Source: Candidatus Mesolinea sp.
GTDB lineage: Bacteria > Chloroflexota > Anaerolineae > Anaerolineales > Anaerolineaceae
NCBI GenBank assembly: GCA_003445715.1
Contig: DMCS01000001.1
Coordinates: 2,134-10,579, forward strand
Direction of reading: 5' to 3'
Length of the DNA stretch: 8,446 nucleotides
Shown here: positions 1 through 5,840 of the stretch, piece by piece
Position numbering within the stretch: position 1 is the first letter of the stretch
Layout of the letters: every line of letters starts with the position of its first letter
Notes under the pieces: model-generated
Told to the model about the DNA's origin: nothing
Seen by the model: only the letters and a program-made list of their open reading frames with translations
Database searches by the model: none
Position numbers and translations under genes: made by a program

Positions 1-105
1 AATGCTTGGATTGATGGAGACCTGCGGTCAAGTTCCTCGCTCGGTGGCCTACGGGTAGGCTACGCACTCAGGAGACCGGCGAGAACATAGATTGGAAAGA
101 CCGTT

Positions 106-131
106 CTTTCATGGTCTCCTGACCATGAAAG
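106..131. repeat. Perfect 11-bp inverted repeat (hairpin)
   Basis: CTTTCATGGTC (106-116) and GACCATGAAAG (121-131) are perfectly complementary across a TCCT loop. The hairpin carries the reverse complement of the GGAGACC motif (GGTCTCC at 113-119), and a second GGTCTCC lies at 146-152. No T-run follows on either strand, so it does not look like an ordinary intrinsic terminator. It is more likely part of the repeat family. Confidence 0.75.
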
Positions 132-206
132 GCATTTGACCTTTAGGTCTCCTAGAAAGTGGGCTGGCCTATGATGCTTATCGGGGAGCATAATGCTTGG
201 ATTGAT

Positions 207-272
207 GGAGACCTCCGGTCAGAACCCCTCGCTCGGTCTGGAGACCTCCGGTCAGAACCCCTCGCTCGGTCT
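207..272. repeat. 33-bp tandem duplication inside the repeat cluster
   Basis: Positions 207-239 and 240-272 are identical 33-bp copies of the 5' part of the repeat unit, followed directly by a single 3' part at 273-290. The last copy forms the larger hairpin: CTCGC (261-265), bulged T266, CGGTC (267-271), loop TGGA, then GACCG-GCGAG (276-285). An exact duplication suggests a recent slippage or recombination event. Confidence 0.9.
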
Positions 273-385
273 GGAGACCGGCGAGAACAAAGGCCCCTAT
301 TCTTGCATGTTACCTTACGGGTAGGCTACGCACTCAGGAGACCAGCGAGAACAAGAAGTAAAGCCTCCCGTCATCTCTAAGCGGG

Positions 386-391
386 TATAAT
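386..391 (+). promoter_or_regulatory. Candidate -10 box for the ychF-like gene
   Basis: A perfect TATAAT lies 35 bp before the ATG at 427. No convincing -35 hexamer is present 16-19 bp upstream, so the assignment rests on the -10 alone. Confidence 0.4.
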
Positions 392-426
392 TCCCATAGT
401 TACATAAACCCACTCAGGAGCACAGC

Positions 427-1497
427 ATGCAGTTAGGTATCATCGGCTTGCCGCAATCGGGCAAAACCACGCTCTTCAAAGCCCTCACGCACGTGGACGT
501 GCCCACGGAGATTTCCTCCGGGCAGTTAGAGGTGCGTACTGCCGTGGTGGATGTGCCCGACCCGCGCGTAGACCAGCTCGTGGAGCTCTACAAGCCTAAA
601 AAAGTGGTGTACGCTAAGGTAACTTATGCCGATATTGCCGGCTTGGATGGCAGCGCGGGCAAGAATGGCTTATCCGGTGCGCTCTTTAACCAATTGGCGC
701 AAATGGATGGCTTTGTGCATGTGGTGCGTCAGTTCGAAAACCCTAGTGTGCCGCATCAGGCTGGGAGCATCGACCCGGTACGCGATATTCAAACCATGGA
801 TACTGAGTTTATCCTCAATGACTTGGTGATGGTGGAACGCCGGCTGGAACGCCTTAAGGAAGAGCACCGCCGCGGGGTAACGCGCGACCGCGCCCTCATC
901 CAGCAGGATATCGACCTCTTTGAGCGCTTACAGGCAGTTTTAGAAAAAGAACTGCCCCTGCGGCATTACGCCTTCACGCCTGAAGAAGAAAAAACTTTAG
1001 CCAGTTTTCAATTCCTCAGCCGCAAGCCGCAAATTATCGTGTTCAACCAGTCTGAAGACCAGCCCGTCATCCCTTACGAAAGCCCGCATCCGCACACGCG
1101 CGTCATCAGTGTGCCAGCCAAGCTGGAAATGGAAATCGCTGAGTTAGATCCGCAAGACGCCGCGATCTTCATGCAAGAGTATGGCATCAGCGAGCCGAGC
1201 CTTTCCCGCCTGATCCGCCTTTCCTATGACCTTTTGGGGTTGCAGTCATTTTTTACCGCCGGCGAGAAAGAAGTGCACGCCTGGACGCTGCGCAAGGGCT
1301 CCAATGCGCGCGAAGCAGCCGGCGTGATCCATTCCGACATGGAAAAGGGTTTTATCCGCGCGGAAGTAGTCTCTTTTGAGGATATTATTACCTATGGCAG
1401 CACGGCTGAAGCACGTGCTAAGGGTCGCCTGCGTGTGGAAGGGAAAAATTACATCGTCCAGGATGGCGACATTCTGGAGATCCGCTTTAATATTTAG
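427..1497 (+). CDS. ychF: YchF/OLA1-type nucleotide-binding protein, variant subgroup
   Basis: This 356-residue Obg-related P-loop ATPase/GTPase is close to the usual YchF length of about 363. The Walker A loop is GLPQSGKT (residues 7-14), where canonical YchF has GLPNVGKS. The G3 motif is DIAGL (69-73). The G4 motif is N-x-x-E (N207, E210), the YchF change from NKxD that favours ATP over GTP. A G5-like segment lies near 228-232. The C-terminal TGS-like (DUF933) domain, about 271-356, is very well conserved, with FTAGEKEVHAWTLRKG, a GVIH motif and an ending in RFNI. Canonical YchF binds the ribosome and is linked to stress and translation control in the cytosol. Whether this variant does the same is inference. 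An AGGAG at 416-420 sits 6 nt before the ATG. The gene stands alone, with repeat-rich DNA on both sides. A canonical ychF may exist elsewhere in the genome, so the symbol marks family membership rather than orthology. Confidence 0.88.
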   Translation: MQLGIIGLPQSGKTTLFKALTHVDVPTEISSGQLEVRTAVVDVPDPRVDQLVELYKPKKVVYAKVTYADIAGLDGSAGKNGLSGALFNQLAQMDGFVHVVRQFENPSVPHQAGSIDPVRDIQTMDTEFILNDLVMVERRLERLKEEHRRGVTRDRALIQQDIDLFERLQAVLEKELPLRHYAFTPEEEKTLASFQFLSRKPQIIVFNQSEDQPVIPYESPHPHTRVISVPAKLEMEIAELDPQDAAIFMQEYGISEPSLSRLIRLSYDLLGLQSFFTAGEKEVHAWTLRKGSNAREAAGVIHSDMEKGFIRAEVVSFEDIITYGSTAEARAKGRLRVEGKNYIVQDGDILEIRFNI

Positions 1498-1587
1498 GAT
1501 TTAGATTAACGTAAACATTAGAGATTTGAGGAATAGGCAAGTAATATAGCCTAAAGTAATTTGTAAGAGCAAAGAGATAACGTCCAA

Positions 1588-1614
1588 AATTAGAAAATTA
1601 ATAATTTCCTAATT
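1588..1614. repeat. AT-rich imperfect inverted repeat
   Basis: The arms at 1588-1599 and 1603-1614 pair over 12 positions with one mismatch and a 3-base AAT loop. An 11-bp direct repeat AAAATTAGAAA also occurs at 1586-1596 and 1615-1625. It lies about 90 bp after the ychF stop and could be a weak transcript end, but the stem has very few G-C pairs. Confidence 0.4.
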
Positions 1615-1654
1615 AAAATTAGAAATCTATGTTCAAGAATGGTACCCTTCAGGC

Positions 1655-1686
1655 AGGCTTCGCAATCTCCCGACCATGAGAAGCCT
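1655..1686. repeat. Degenerate hairpin related to the 106-131 repeat
   Basis: AGGCTTC (1655-1661) and GAAGCCT (1680-1686) are perfect 7-bp inverted arms around an 18-base loop. The loop contains TCTCCCGACCATGA (1666-1679), which differs by one base from 115-128 of the left-hand repeat cluster, so this appears to be a diverged relative. Confidence 0.5.
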
Positions 1687-1754
1687 ATGGCTTTAAGTTT
1701 TAGAAGTTCTTACGATCCTGTGATGACAAGTATAAACAAAAATACCCGGGATTC

Positions 1755-1804
1755 GGAGACCTACGGTCAACCCCCTCGCTCGGTCGGGAGACCGGCGAGA
1801 ACAA
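1755..1804. repeat. Full copy of the structured repeat, next to the surE end
   Basis: This 50-bp copy has both parts in standard order. GACC-TAC-GGTC forms a small hairpin at 1758-1768. CTCGC (1775-1779), bulged T1780 and CGGTC (1781-1785) pair with GACCG-GCGAG (1790-1799) around loop GGGA. The bases before it (GGATT) and the TTATCGGGGA nearby (1817-1826) also recur at the left cluster (8-12; 178-187). Because it lies 30 bp past the surE stop, the surE transcript would end in this structure. On the minus strand a short T-run (near 1737-1741) comes too far after the stem for a clean terminator. Confidence 0.8.
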
Positions 1805-1833
1805 GGAGGTCGTATTTTATCGGGGATTGTGTA

Positions 1834-2646
1834 CTATTGGCTTAAGAGTTTGCCTAACTCGTCTAAATCGACGCGCGAGGTTAAGTCAAAGCTGAGCGGG
1901 GTTACCGAAACTTTGTGGTCAATAATCACCGCGTGTAAGTCGCTATCTTCCTCCGGAGAGCCTTCTTCCAAGTTGATTGTGTAACTGATCCGGCGGGCGC
2001 CGTCTGCCTCATCTGTCTCGACGGGCATGGGGAAGTAATAGCGCAGACGAGATTGGCGCGTCACCACCCAGGGCGTTTGCGGCGTGGCATCATGAGGAAC
2101 ATCCACTTTGAGCACGCTTACGTCAAAGGGGAGCTCTAAGCGCAGCATACGCTCGGCAAAATAGCGGGTGAAGTAAGCCGCTGCTGAAAAATCAACCTCC
2201 GGAGAGAGGTCCAAATGCTGCTGAACAGGGGTTTGCAATGAAACCGCCAGCGCTGGGATGCCAAAGGTAGCCGCTTCGAGCGCAGCGCCCACTGTTCCGC
2301 TGATCGTTACACCTGAAGCCACGTTTTCGCCATAGTTGATGCCAGATACAACTAAATCCGGTTTAAAACCCAAAACTTCGTAGTAGCCATGCAAAAAAGC
2401 CTGCGCTGGTGAGCCACCAACCGCGTAAACCTGCCACTCTTGACCGCGTACGGTCATTGTACGCGGTTCAATGTGACCGTCAGATTCGCGGGGGAGCGCC
2501 CGGCCCATGGATGTTTGCTGTACACGTGGTGCCACCACATGCACAAAGCCGATTGGCGCTAAGGCTTCTGCCGCTGCCCATAAGCCCGGCGAGTCAATGC
2601 TATCGTCGTTTGTAAGCAAGATCTGAGGTTTGTTATTCGGTTTCAT
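1834..2646 (-). CDS. surE: 5'-nucleotidase SurE
   Basis: With the start at 2646 the product has 270 residues, in the usual 240-270 range. SurE is a cytosolic metal-dependent phosphatase that removes phosphate from nucleoside 5'-monophosphates and sometimes polyphosphate. The family signature is clear: LLTNDDSIDSPG at 10-21 gives the metal-binding Asp pair D14/D15. APRVQQTSMG (39-48) stands where most members have AP-x4-SG, so the Ser metal ligand is represented by T45 or S46. SGINYGEN (101-108) with N104 leads into the SGTVGAALEA and GIPALAVS core. The frame is open up to an ATG at 2682, but the 12 extra residues look unlike SurE and would lie over the promoter, so 2646 is preferred. No Shine-Dalgarno precedes it. 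It lies 91 bp after the ferredoxin-like gene on the same strand and may be read partly from the suf operon. Confidence 0.93.
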   Translation of the reverse strand: MKPNNKPQILLTNDDSIDSPGLWAAAEALAPIGFVHVVAPRVQQTSMGRALPRESDGHIEPRTMTVRGQEWQVYAVGGSPAQAFLHGYYEVLGFKPDLVVSGINYGENVASGVTISGTVGAALEAATFGIPALAVSLQTPVQQHLDLSPEVDFSAAAYFTRYFAERMLRLELPFDVSVLKVDVPHDATPQTPWVVTRQSRLRYYFPMPVETDEADGARRISYTINLEEGSPEEDSDLHAVIIDHKVSVTPLSFDLTSRVDLDELGKLLSQ

Positions 2647-2653
2647 CGGCTTT

Positions 2654-2682
2654 ATTGTACCCATGCAGACCCGCAGACGCAA
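2654..2682 (-). promoter_or_regulatory. Candidate surE promoter giving a leaderless mRNA
   Basis: Reading the minus strand, TTGCGT (2682-2677) is followed after 17 bp by TACAAT (2659-2654), which matches five of six -10 bases. Only 7 nt separate the -10 from the ATG at 2646, so transcription would begin at or next to the start codon. The absence of a Shine-Dalgarno sequence fits this. Confidence 0.45.
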
Positions 2683-2737
2683 CGATTATGTGCAACTTCA
2701 GGGCCGCCGCACTCGCATGGTCTGTATGACCAGTCGG

Positions 2738-3256
2738 TCACATCTTCTCTGGGTAATTTTTGAACAGCTCTTGCCCGGGCATGAGGATGGCTTTAGGCTC
2801 GCACACGCTTTTGCAGAAGCAGCAGCCCACCAAGCAGAGAAAAGGCTCTGCCACCCAAACCCTGCCATCCTCATCACGCTCATAGACCTCGCGGGCGCAG
2901 ATTTCAAGGCAAGCGCCGCAGTTGTTACACAGCTCACTGGAGATCGTTGGGAACCAGGGGATTTGTTCTCTGGGGTAACCGCGCCAAGTGCCATAATCGC
3001 GCGCCACGATAGCTTTGCCTTGCTGCTTGCGCCTGTAGTAGCGGGTGTATTCCATGCGCAGCGCGCTGGCATAGTCCATCTCAGCTACTTTTGGGATGTA
3101 ATTGTGCCTGCGCACACCGGCGAGCAGCAGGTCGGCTAACTTCTCATCTGTGGGTGTGACGCCTTGGGCATAGAGCTCCGCAAAAAGCTCTTCCAAGCCC
3201 AACAGCCCGGCTGGTGCTGAGCCAATATTGAGCATCCGGTAGCTAATTTCTGGCAT
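2738..3256 (-). CDS. Two-cluster ferredoxin-like protein with unrecognised N-terminal domain
   Basis: The 172-residue product has a C-terminal ferredoxin-type region (about 105-160). Cluster I ligands are C110, C113, C116 and C120 in a CxxCxxCxxxC motif. Cluster II ligands are C141, C145, C148 and C152 in a Cx3CxxCxxxC motif, with an extra C146. The Pro that usually follows the last Cys of each motif is missing (Ala and Glu instead). Residues 1-104 form a mostly helical, charged domain I do not recognise, with IGSAPAGLLGLEELFAELY near 11-29 and NYIP at 52-55. There is no signal peptide or membrane segment, so it should be cytosolic. A GTGAGG motif lies 4 nt before the ATG and the sufE stop is 13 bp upstream, making this the third gene of the suf operon. 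It could be an electron donor or a client of SufS-SufE; neither is shown by the sequence. Confidence 0.82.
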   Translation of the reverse strand: MPEISYRMLNIGSAPAGLLGLEELFAELYAQGVTPTDEKLADLLLAGVRRHNYIPKVAEMDYASALRMEYTRYYRRKQQGKAIVARDYGTWRGYPREQIPWFPTISSELCNNCGACLEICAREVYERDEDGRVWVAEPFLCLVGCCFCKSVCEPKAILMPGQELFKNYPEKM

Positions 3257-3269
3257 GCCGCCTCACTTT

Positions 3270-3698
3270 TCAAGCCTTCGCCTGGGCACATTCGGCTGCT
3301 GCAGCTCTTAAGTGGGCTACCATGGCAGTCAACCCATTGCTGCGCTGCGAGGAAAGATGCCGCCAGAACCCTAAGGTCTCGAACACGGTTAGGTTCACAT
3401 CTGCAAACGATTCGACTGGCTGCCCGTTGAGCAGCTGGTGCAGTATGGCAACCAGCCCCTTGACGATGAGCGAATCGCTATCAGCGTCGAAGTAGAGCCG
3501 TCCGTCTTTGCAGGTAATGTCAAACCACACGCTGGATTGACAGCCTTTCACCCGATTTTCCTCGGTCTTTTGGGTTGGATCCATGGGTGCTAACTCCTGA
3601 CCTAACTCGATCAGATAGTCATATTTTTCTTCCCAGGTCTCCAAAAGGTTGAAATTGTCGATTAATTCAGCTTCAAGCTCTGCAACGGTTGCCATCAT
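3270..3698 (-). CDS. sufE: SufE sulfur acceptor
   Basis: SufE accepts persulfide sulfur from SufS, strongly raises SufS activity and passes sulfur to the Fe-S scaffold. The 142-residue product has the family length. The acceptor cysteine is C53 in VKGCQSSVW, and the conserved FWRHLSSQRSNGL lies at 111-123. The sufS stop codon directly abuts the ATG-ATG pair at 3698 and 3695. AAAAAGG ends 3 nt before the first ATG and 6 nt before the second, so 3695 may be the real start with a product one residue shorter. The zero-base junction points to translational coupling with sufS. No C-terminal CsdL-like or other fusion is present. Confidence 0.95.
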   Translation of the reverse strand: MMATVAELEAELIDNFNLLETWEEKYDYLIELGQELAPMDPTQKTEENRVKGCQSSVWFDITCKDGRLYFDADSDSLIVKGLVAILHQLLNGQPVESFADVNLTVFETLGFWRHLSSQRSNGLTAMVAHLRAAAAECAQAKA

Positions 3699-4925
3699 TT
3701 ACCTTTTTAACATTTTTATGACGCGCTGGACGCCCTGCACCAGCGCATCAATCTCCTCATGTATATTATACAAGGCTAAGGATGCCCGCACGGTGCCAGA
3801 GATATGCAAGGCATCCATAATGGGTTGGGTGCAATGCTGTCCTGTGCGCACGGCAATACCAAAGTTATCCAGTAGGATACCCATATCATAATGTTGTATG
3901 CCTTCCACATTGAAAGGCAAAATGCTGGCACGCCGGCTCGGTTTACCATAAAGCGTCAACCCCGGGATACGACGCAGCTGTTCAATGGCATATGTCAGCA
4001 GTTCATCCTCGTAGGCTTGCAGCTCAAACATGTCGAACTGACTCAAATAATCAATCGCAGCGCCTAAGCCAATCGCGTCGGCAACGTTGGGCGTGCCTGC
4101 TTCGAATTTTTGCGGCAGCGCGGCAAAGGTGATCAGCTTGCTCGTAACCTGATCGATCATCTCCCCGCCAGATTGATATGGCGGCATCTGTTCCAGCCAT
4201 TTCTCTTTGCCATAGAGCACGCCGATGCCCATCGGACCATACATCTTATGCCCGGAGAAGGCATAAAAATCTGCATCTAGATCTTGAACATCGTGTTCGG
4301 GTATGTGCTGCACCGCTTGGGCGGCATCCACCAGCACCGGTACGCCAGCAGCATGCACCAGCGGAATGATCTGATCCAGCGGGTTGACCGTGCCAAGGGA
4401 ATTAGAGACTTGATTGAGCGCTACCAGGCGCGTTTTTCCGGTGAGCATCCCTTTCAGGGCTTCTAGGTCCAGCTCGCCATTGGCATCGAAGGGCACCACG
4501 CGGAAGTGCGCACCTTTGCGCTGGCAGAGCTGATACCAGGGCACATAATTGCTGTGATGCTCCAACTCCGTCACGATAATTTCGTCGCCGGCGTGCACAA
4601 AGGCTTCCCCAAAAGAGAAAGCCACCAAATTGATCGACTCGGTGGTGCCGCGCGTGAAAATTACCTCGTAGGCGTTCGCAGCATTTATGTAATCCGCCAC
4701 CTTGTTACGCGCTTCCTCAAAAGCATGGGTGGCACTCGCTGCCAAGGTGTGATTGCCGCGATGCACATTGCTGTTTGATCGGGTGTAATACTCTTGCAGG
4801 GCATCCAAAACCACCTGTGGTTTTTGCGTGGTAGCGGCATTATCCAGATAAACCAGGGGGTAACCGTTTACCTTTGAGGAAAGCAAGGGGAAGTCATTGC
4901 GTGCTGAGGAAATTGATTTTGACAT
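3699..4925 (-). CDS. sufS: Cysteine desulfurase SufS (group II)
   Basis: This PLP enzyme converts cysteine to alanine and a protein-bound persulfide for Fe-S cluster assembly. At 408 residues it matches SufS length. The PLP lysine is K227 in FSGHKMYGP. D200 in VLVDAAQAVQH contacts the cofactor, and H124 in LEHHSN stacks on it. The sulfur-carrying cysteine is C365 in RTGQHCTQP, in the short-loop context typical of group II enzymes. The N-terminus has DFPLLS (11-16) and YLDNAATTQKP (26-36), as in other SufS. GAAAGGG ends 4 nt before the ATG. sufE and a ferredoxin-like gene follow on the same strand, but sufB, sufC, sufD and sufU are not in the window, so the scaffold genes lie elsewhere or are to the right of phoB. 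IscS is unlikely given the PLP-lysine and cysteine motifs. Confidence 0.97.
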   Translation of the reverse strand: MSKSISSARNDFPLLSSKVNGYPLVYLDNAATTQKPQVVLDALQEYYTRSNSNVHRGNHTLAASATHAFEEARNKVADYINAANAYEVIFTRGTTESINLVAFSFGEAFVHAGDEIIVTELEHHSNYVPWYQLCQRKGAHFRVVPFDANGELDLEALKGMLTGKTRLVALNQVSNSLGTVNPLDQIIPLVHAAGVPVLVDAAQAVQHIPEHDVQDLDADFYAFSGHKMYGPMGIGVLYGKEKWLEQMPPYQSGGEMIDQVTSKLITFAALPQKFEAGTPNVADAIGLGAAIDYLSQFDMFELQAYEDELLTYAIEQLRRIPGLTLYGKPSRRASILPFNVEGIQHYDMGILLDNFGIAVRTGQHCTQPIMDALHISGTVRASLALYNIHEEIDALVQGVQRVIKMLKR

Positions 4926-5123
4926 AAAACCCTTTCATTATTAAACGCTAACATTTTACCATCAGGTAGATTGGCAAAGCGAACCTTGCACAAGAACGAG
5001 TGCCGTTGTACAAAAGTCTGCGCATCTCATTGAGATGTGAATTACAATTGTTAACAAATAGGATAAAGCATAAATATTTTAGATTAGTGGTCTGTACTTT
5101 TTGCCTTTTGGATTGGAGGATGC
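4926..5123. promoter_or_regulatory. Divergent sufS/phoB regulatory region with palindromes
   Basis: This 198-bp AT-rich gap must hold promoters for both divergent operons. Short palindromes stand out: TTGCACAA (4986-4993, imperfect), TTGTACAA (5006-5013, perfect), CATCTCA-T-TGAGATG (5023-5037) and TTGTTAACAA (5048-5057, perfect). The first two are exactly 20 bp apart. A sufS -10 candidate TAAAAT lies at 4958-4953 on the minus strand without a good -35. I cannot assign the palindromes to a named regulator; a PhoB site, an Fe-S regulator site or chance are all open. Confidence 0.5.
5051..5080 (+). promoter_or_regulatory. Candidate phoB promoter
   Basis: TTAACA (5051-5056, five of six -35 bases) and TATTTT (5075-5080, four of six -10 bases) are separated by 18 bp. 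The -35 overlaps the TTGTTAACAA palindrome, so a protein bound there would affect polymerase access. Alternatives in this AT-rich stretch cannot be excluded. Confidence 0.3.
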
Positions 5124-5834
5124 GTGGCGGAAAAAATCTTAGTTGTTGACGATGAAATCTCCTTGCAGGAAACTTTAGCTTACAACCTTAGCAAAGAAGG
5201 TTACACCGTTGAGGTCGCCGGAGATGGCAATCAGGCTTTGGAGTTAGCACGCAGCTCAAAGCCGGATTTAGTGATCTTAGATGTGATGCTCCCCGGATTG
5301 GATGGCTTTGAAGTCTGCCGCATATTGCGCCAAGAGGCAAACATTCCGGTGTTAATGCTCACGGCTCGGGATGATGAAATTGACCGCGTGGTCGGCTTGG
5401 AAGTGGGCGCAGATGACTACTTGGTCAAGCCTTTCAGCATGCGCGAGTTGAATGCGCGCATCAAAGCTTTGTTGCGCCGTGTGCGCCTTATCCGCGAGGA
5501 AGTCGAATCCAGCGCGCAAGAAAGTGCACAGCCCAAGCTGCTCACCTTCAATGACTTAGTGATTGATATGAGGCGCCGCGAAGTGCGGCTGGGCGATGCT
5601 GTCTTACCGCTCAAGCCCAAGGAGTATGAATTACTGTTGTATATGGGGCAGCACAAGGGTCAGGTGCTGACGCGAGAAGTGATTCTCGAGCACGTCTGGG
5701 GCTGGGATTTTGTGGGAGATTCGCGTACAGTGGATGTGCACATCCGTTGGCTGCGCGAGAAAATCGAACAGAACCCAGAAAGCCCGCAGCGCATCATAAC
5801 TGTAAGAGGTGCTGGCTATCGCTTTGAAGGATAG
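5124..5834 (+). CDS. phoB: PhoB-type OmpR-family response regulator
   Basis: This cytosolic transcription regulator has 236 residues. The receiver domain (about 3-118) has the acidic pocket D9, D10 and E11, the phosphorylation site D53 in LILDVMLPG, T80 in MLTARDD, and K102 in VKPFS. The winged-helix DNA-binding domain (about 137-235) includes LKPKEYELLLYM, the VLTREVILEHVW helix, RTVDVHIRWLREKI and the ending VRGAGYRF. The start is GTG at 5124, chosen because GGAGG (5115-5119) lies 4 nt upstream and the protein begins at the usual MAEKILVVDDE point. An ATG at 5120 is out of frame and stops quickly. The phoR start follows 6 nt after the stop. The phosphate role is inferred from phoU downstream; by sequence alone it could belong to another OmpR-family pair such as WalR. 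Confidence 0.9.
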   Translation: MAEKILVVDDEISLQETLAYNLSKEGYTVEVAGDGNQALELARSSKPDLVILDVMLPGLDGFEVCRILRQEANIPVLMLTARDDEIDRVVGLEVGADDYLVKPFSMRELNARIKALLRRVRLIREEVESSAQESAQPKLLTFNDLVIDMRRREVRLGDAVLPLKPKEYELLLYMGQHKGQVLTREVILEHVWGWDFVGDSRTVDVHIRWLREKIEQNPESPQRIITVRGAGYRFEG

Positions 5835-5840
5835 AGCACG

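Larger units (their letters stand above)
1..360. repeat. Cluster of structured GGAGACC/GGCGAGAACA repeats
   Basis: This stretch has no credible gene and is mostly built from one repeat family. A full unit has a 5' part starting GGAGACC, then CTCGCTCGGT, then a 3' part GGAGACCGGCGAGAACA. Copies are seen at 16-87 (interrupted by a 25-bp insert at 46-70), at 207-290 (5' part duplicated), and as a 3' half at 316-354. Positions 1-30 match 192-221 with one mismatch, and 50-87 match 316-353 with one mismatch. In each 5' part GACC and GGTC can form a 4-bp hairpin with a 3-base loop whose middle base varies (TGC or TCC here, TAC in the copy at 1755). CTCGC-CGGTC pairs with GACCGGCGAG around one bulged T. 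The unit behaves like an interspersed palindromic repeat. Its function is unknown; mRNA 3'-end or attenuation roles are only guesses. Confidence 0.8.
1498..1833. other. Convergent intergenic region, no gene
   Basis: This gap separates the ends of ychF (+) and surE (-). The left half, up to about 1640, is strongly AT-rich and holds an imperfect hairpin. The right half holds degenerate and full copies of the structured repeat also found at 1-360. No start codon with a ribosome-binding site opens a plausible reading frame. Neither gene has a textbook GC-stem plus T-run terminator; the hairpins here are the best candidates. Confidence 0.7.

Noticed and set aside
16..354. A possible CRISPR array made by the left-hand repeats
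   Set aside because: Spacing is irregular, the units carry internal structure and partial copies, there are no uniform unique spacers, and no cas genes are present.
159..380. 73-residue reading frame with an internal GDLRSEPLARS repeat
   Set aside because: It is formed by the repeats themselves, has no ribosome-binding site, and its peptide repetition just reflects the 33-bp duplication.
1737..1800. Intrinsic terminator for surE using the repeat hairpin
   Set aside because: The strong stem is followed by about 30 bases before a short T-run, so the geometry is wrong for a standard terminator; a role in transcript ends remains possible.
1639..1845. 68-residue reading frame on the plus strand
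   Set aside because: It crosses repeat DNA, has no ribosome-binding site, and runs into the end of surE on the other strand.
2727..2740. TGACC-AGTC-GGTCA hairpin overlapping the ferredoxin-like stop codon
   Set aside because: A 5-bp stem with no following T-run is too weak to call a terminator.
2630..3139. 169-residue plus-strand frame
   Set aside because: It is antisense to the ferredoxin-like gene, whose cysteine motifs and operon context are clear.
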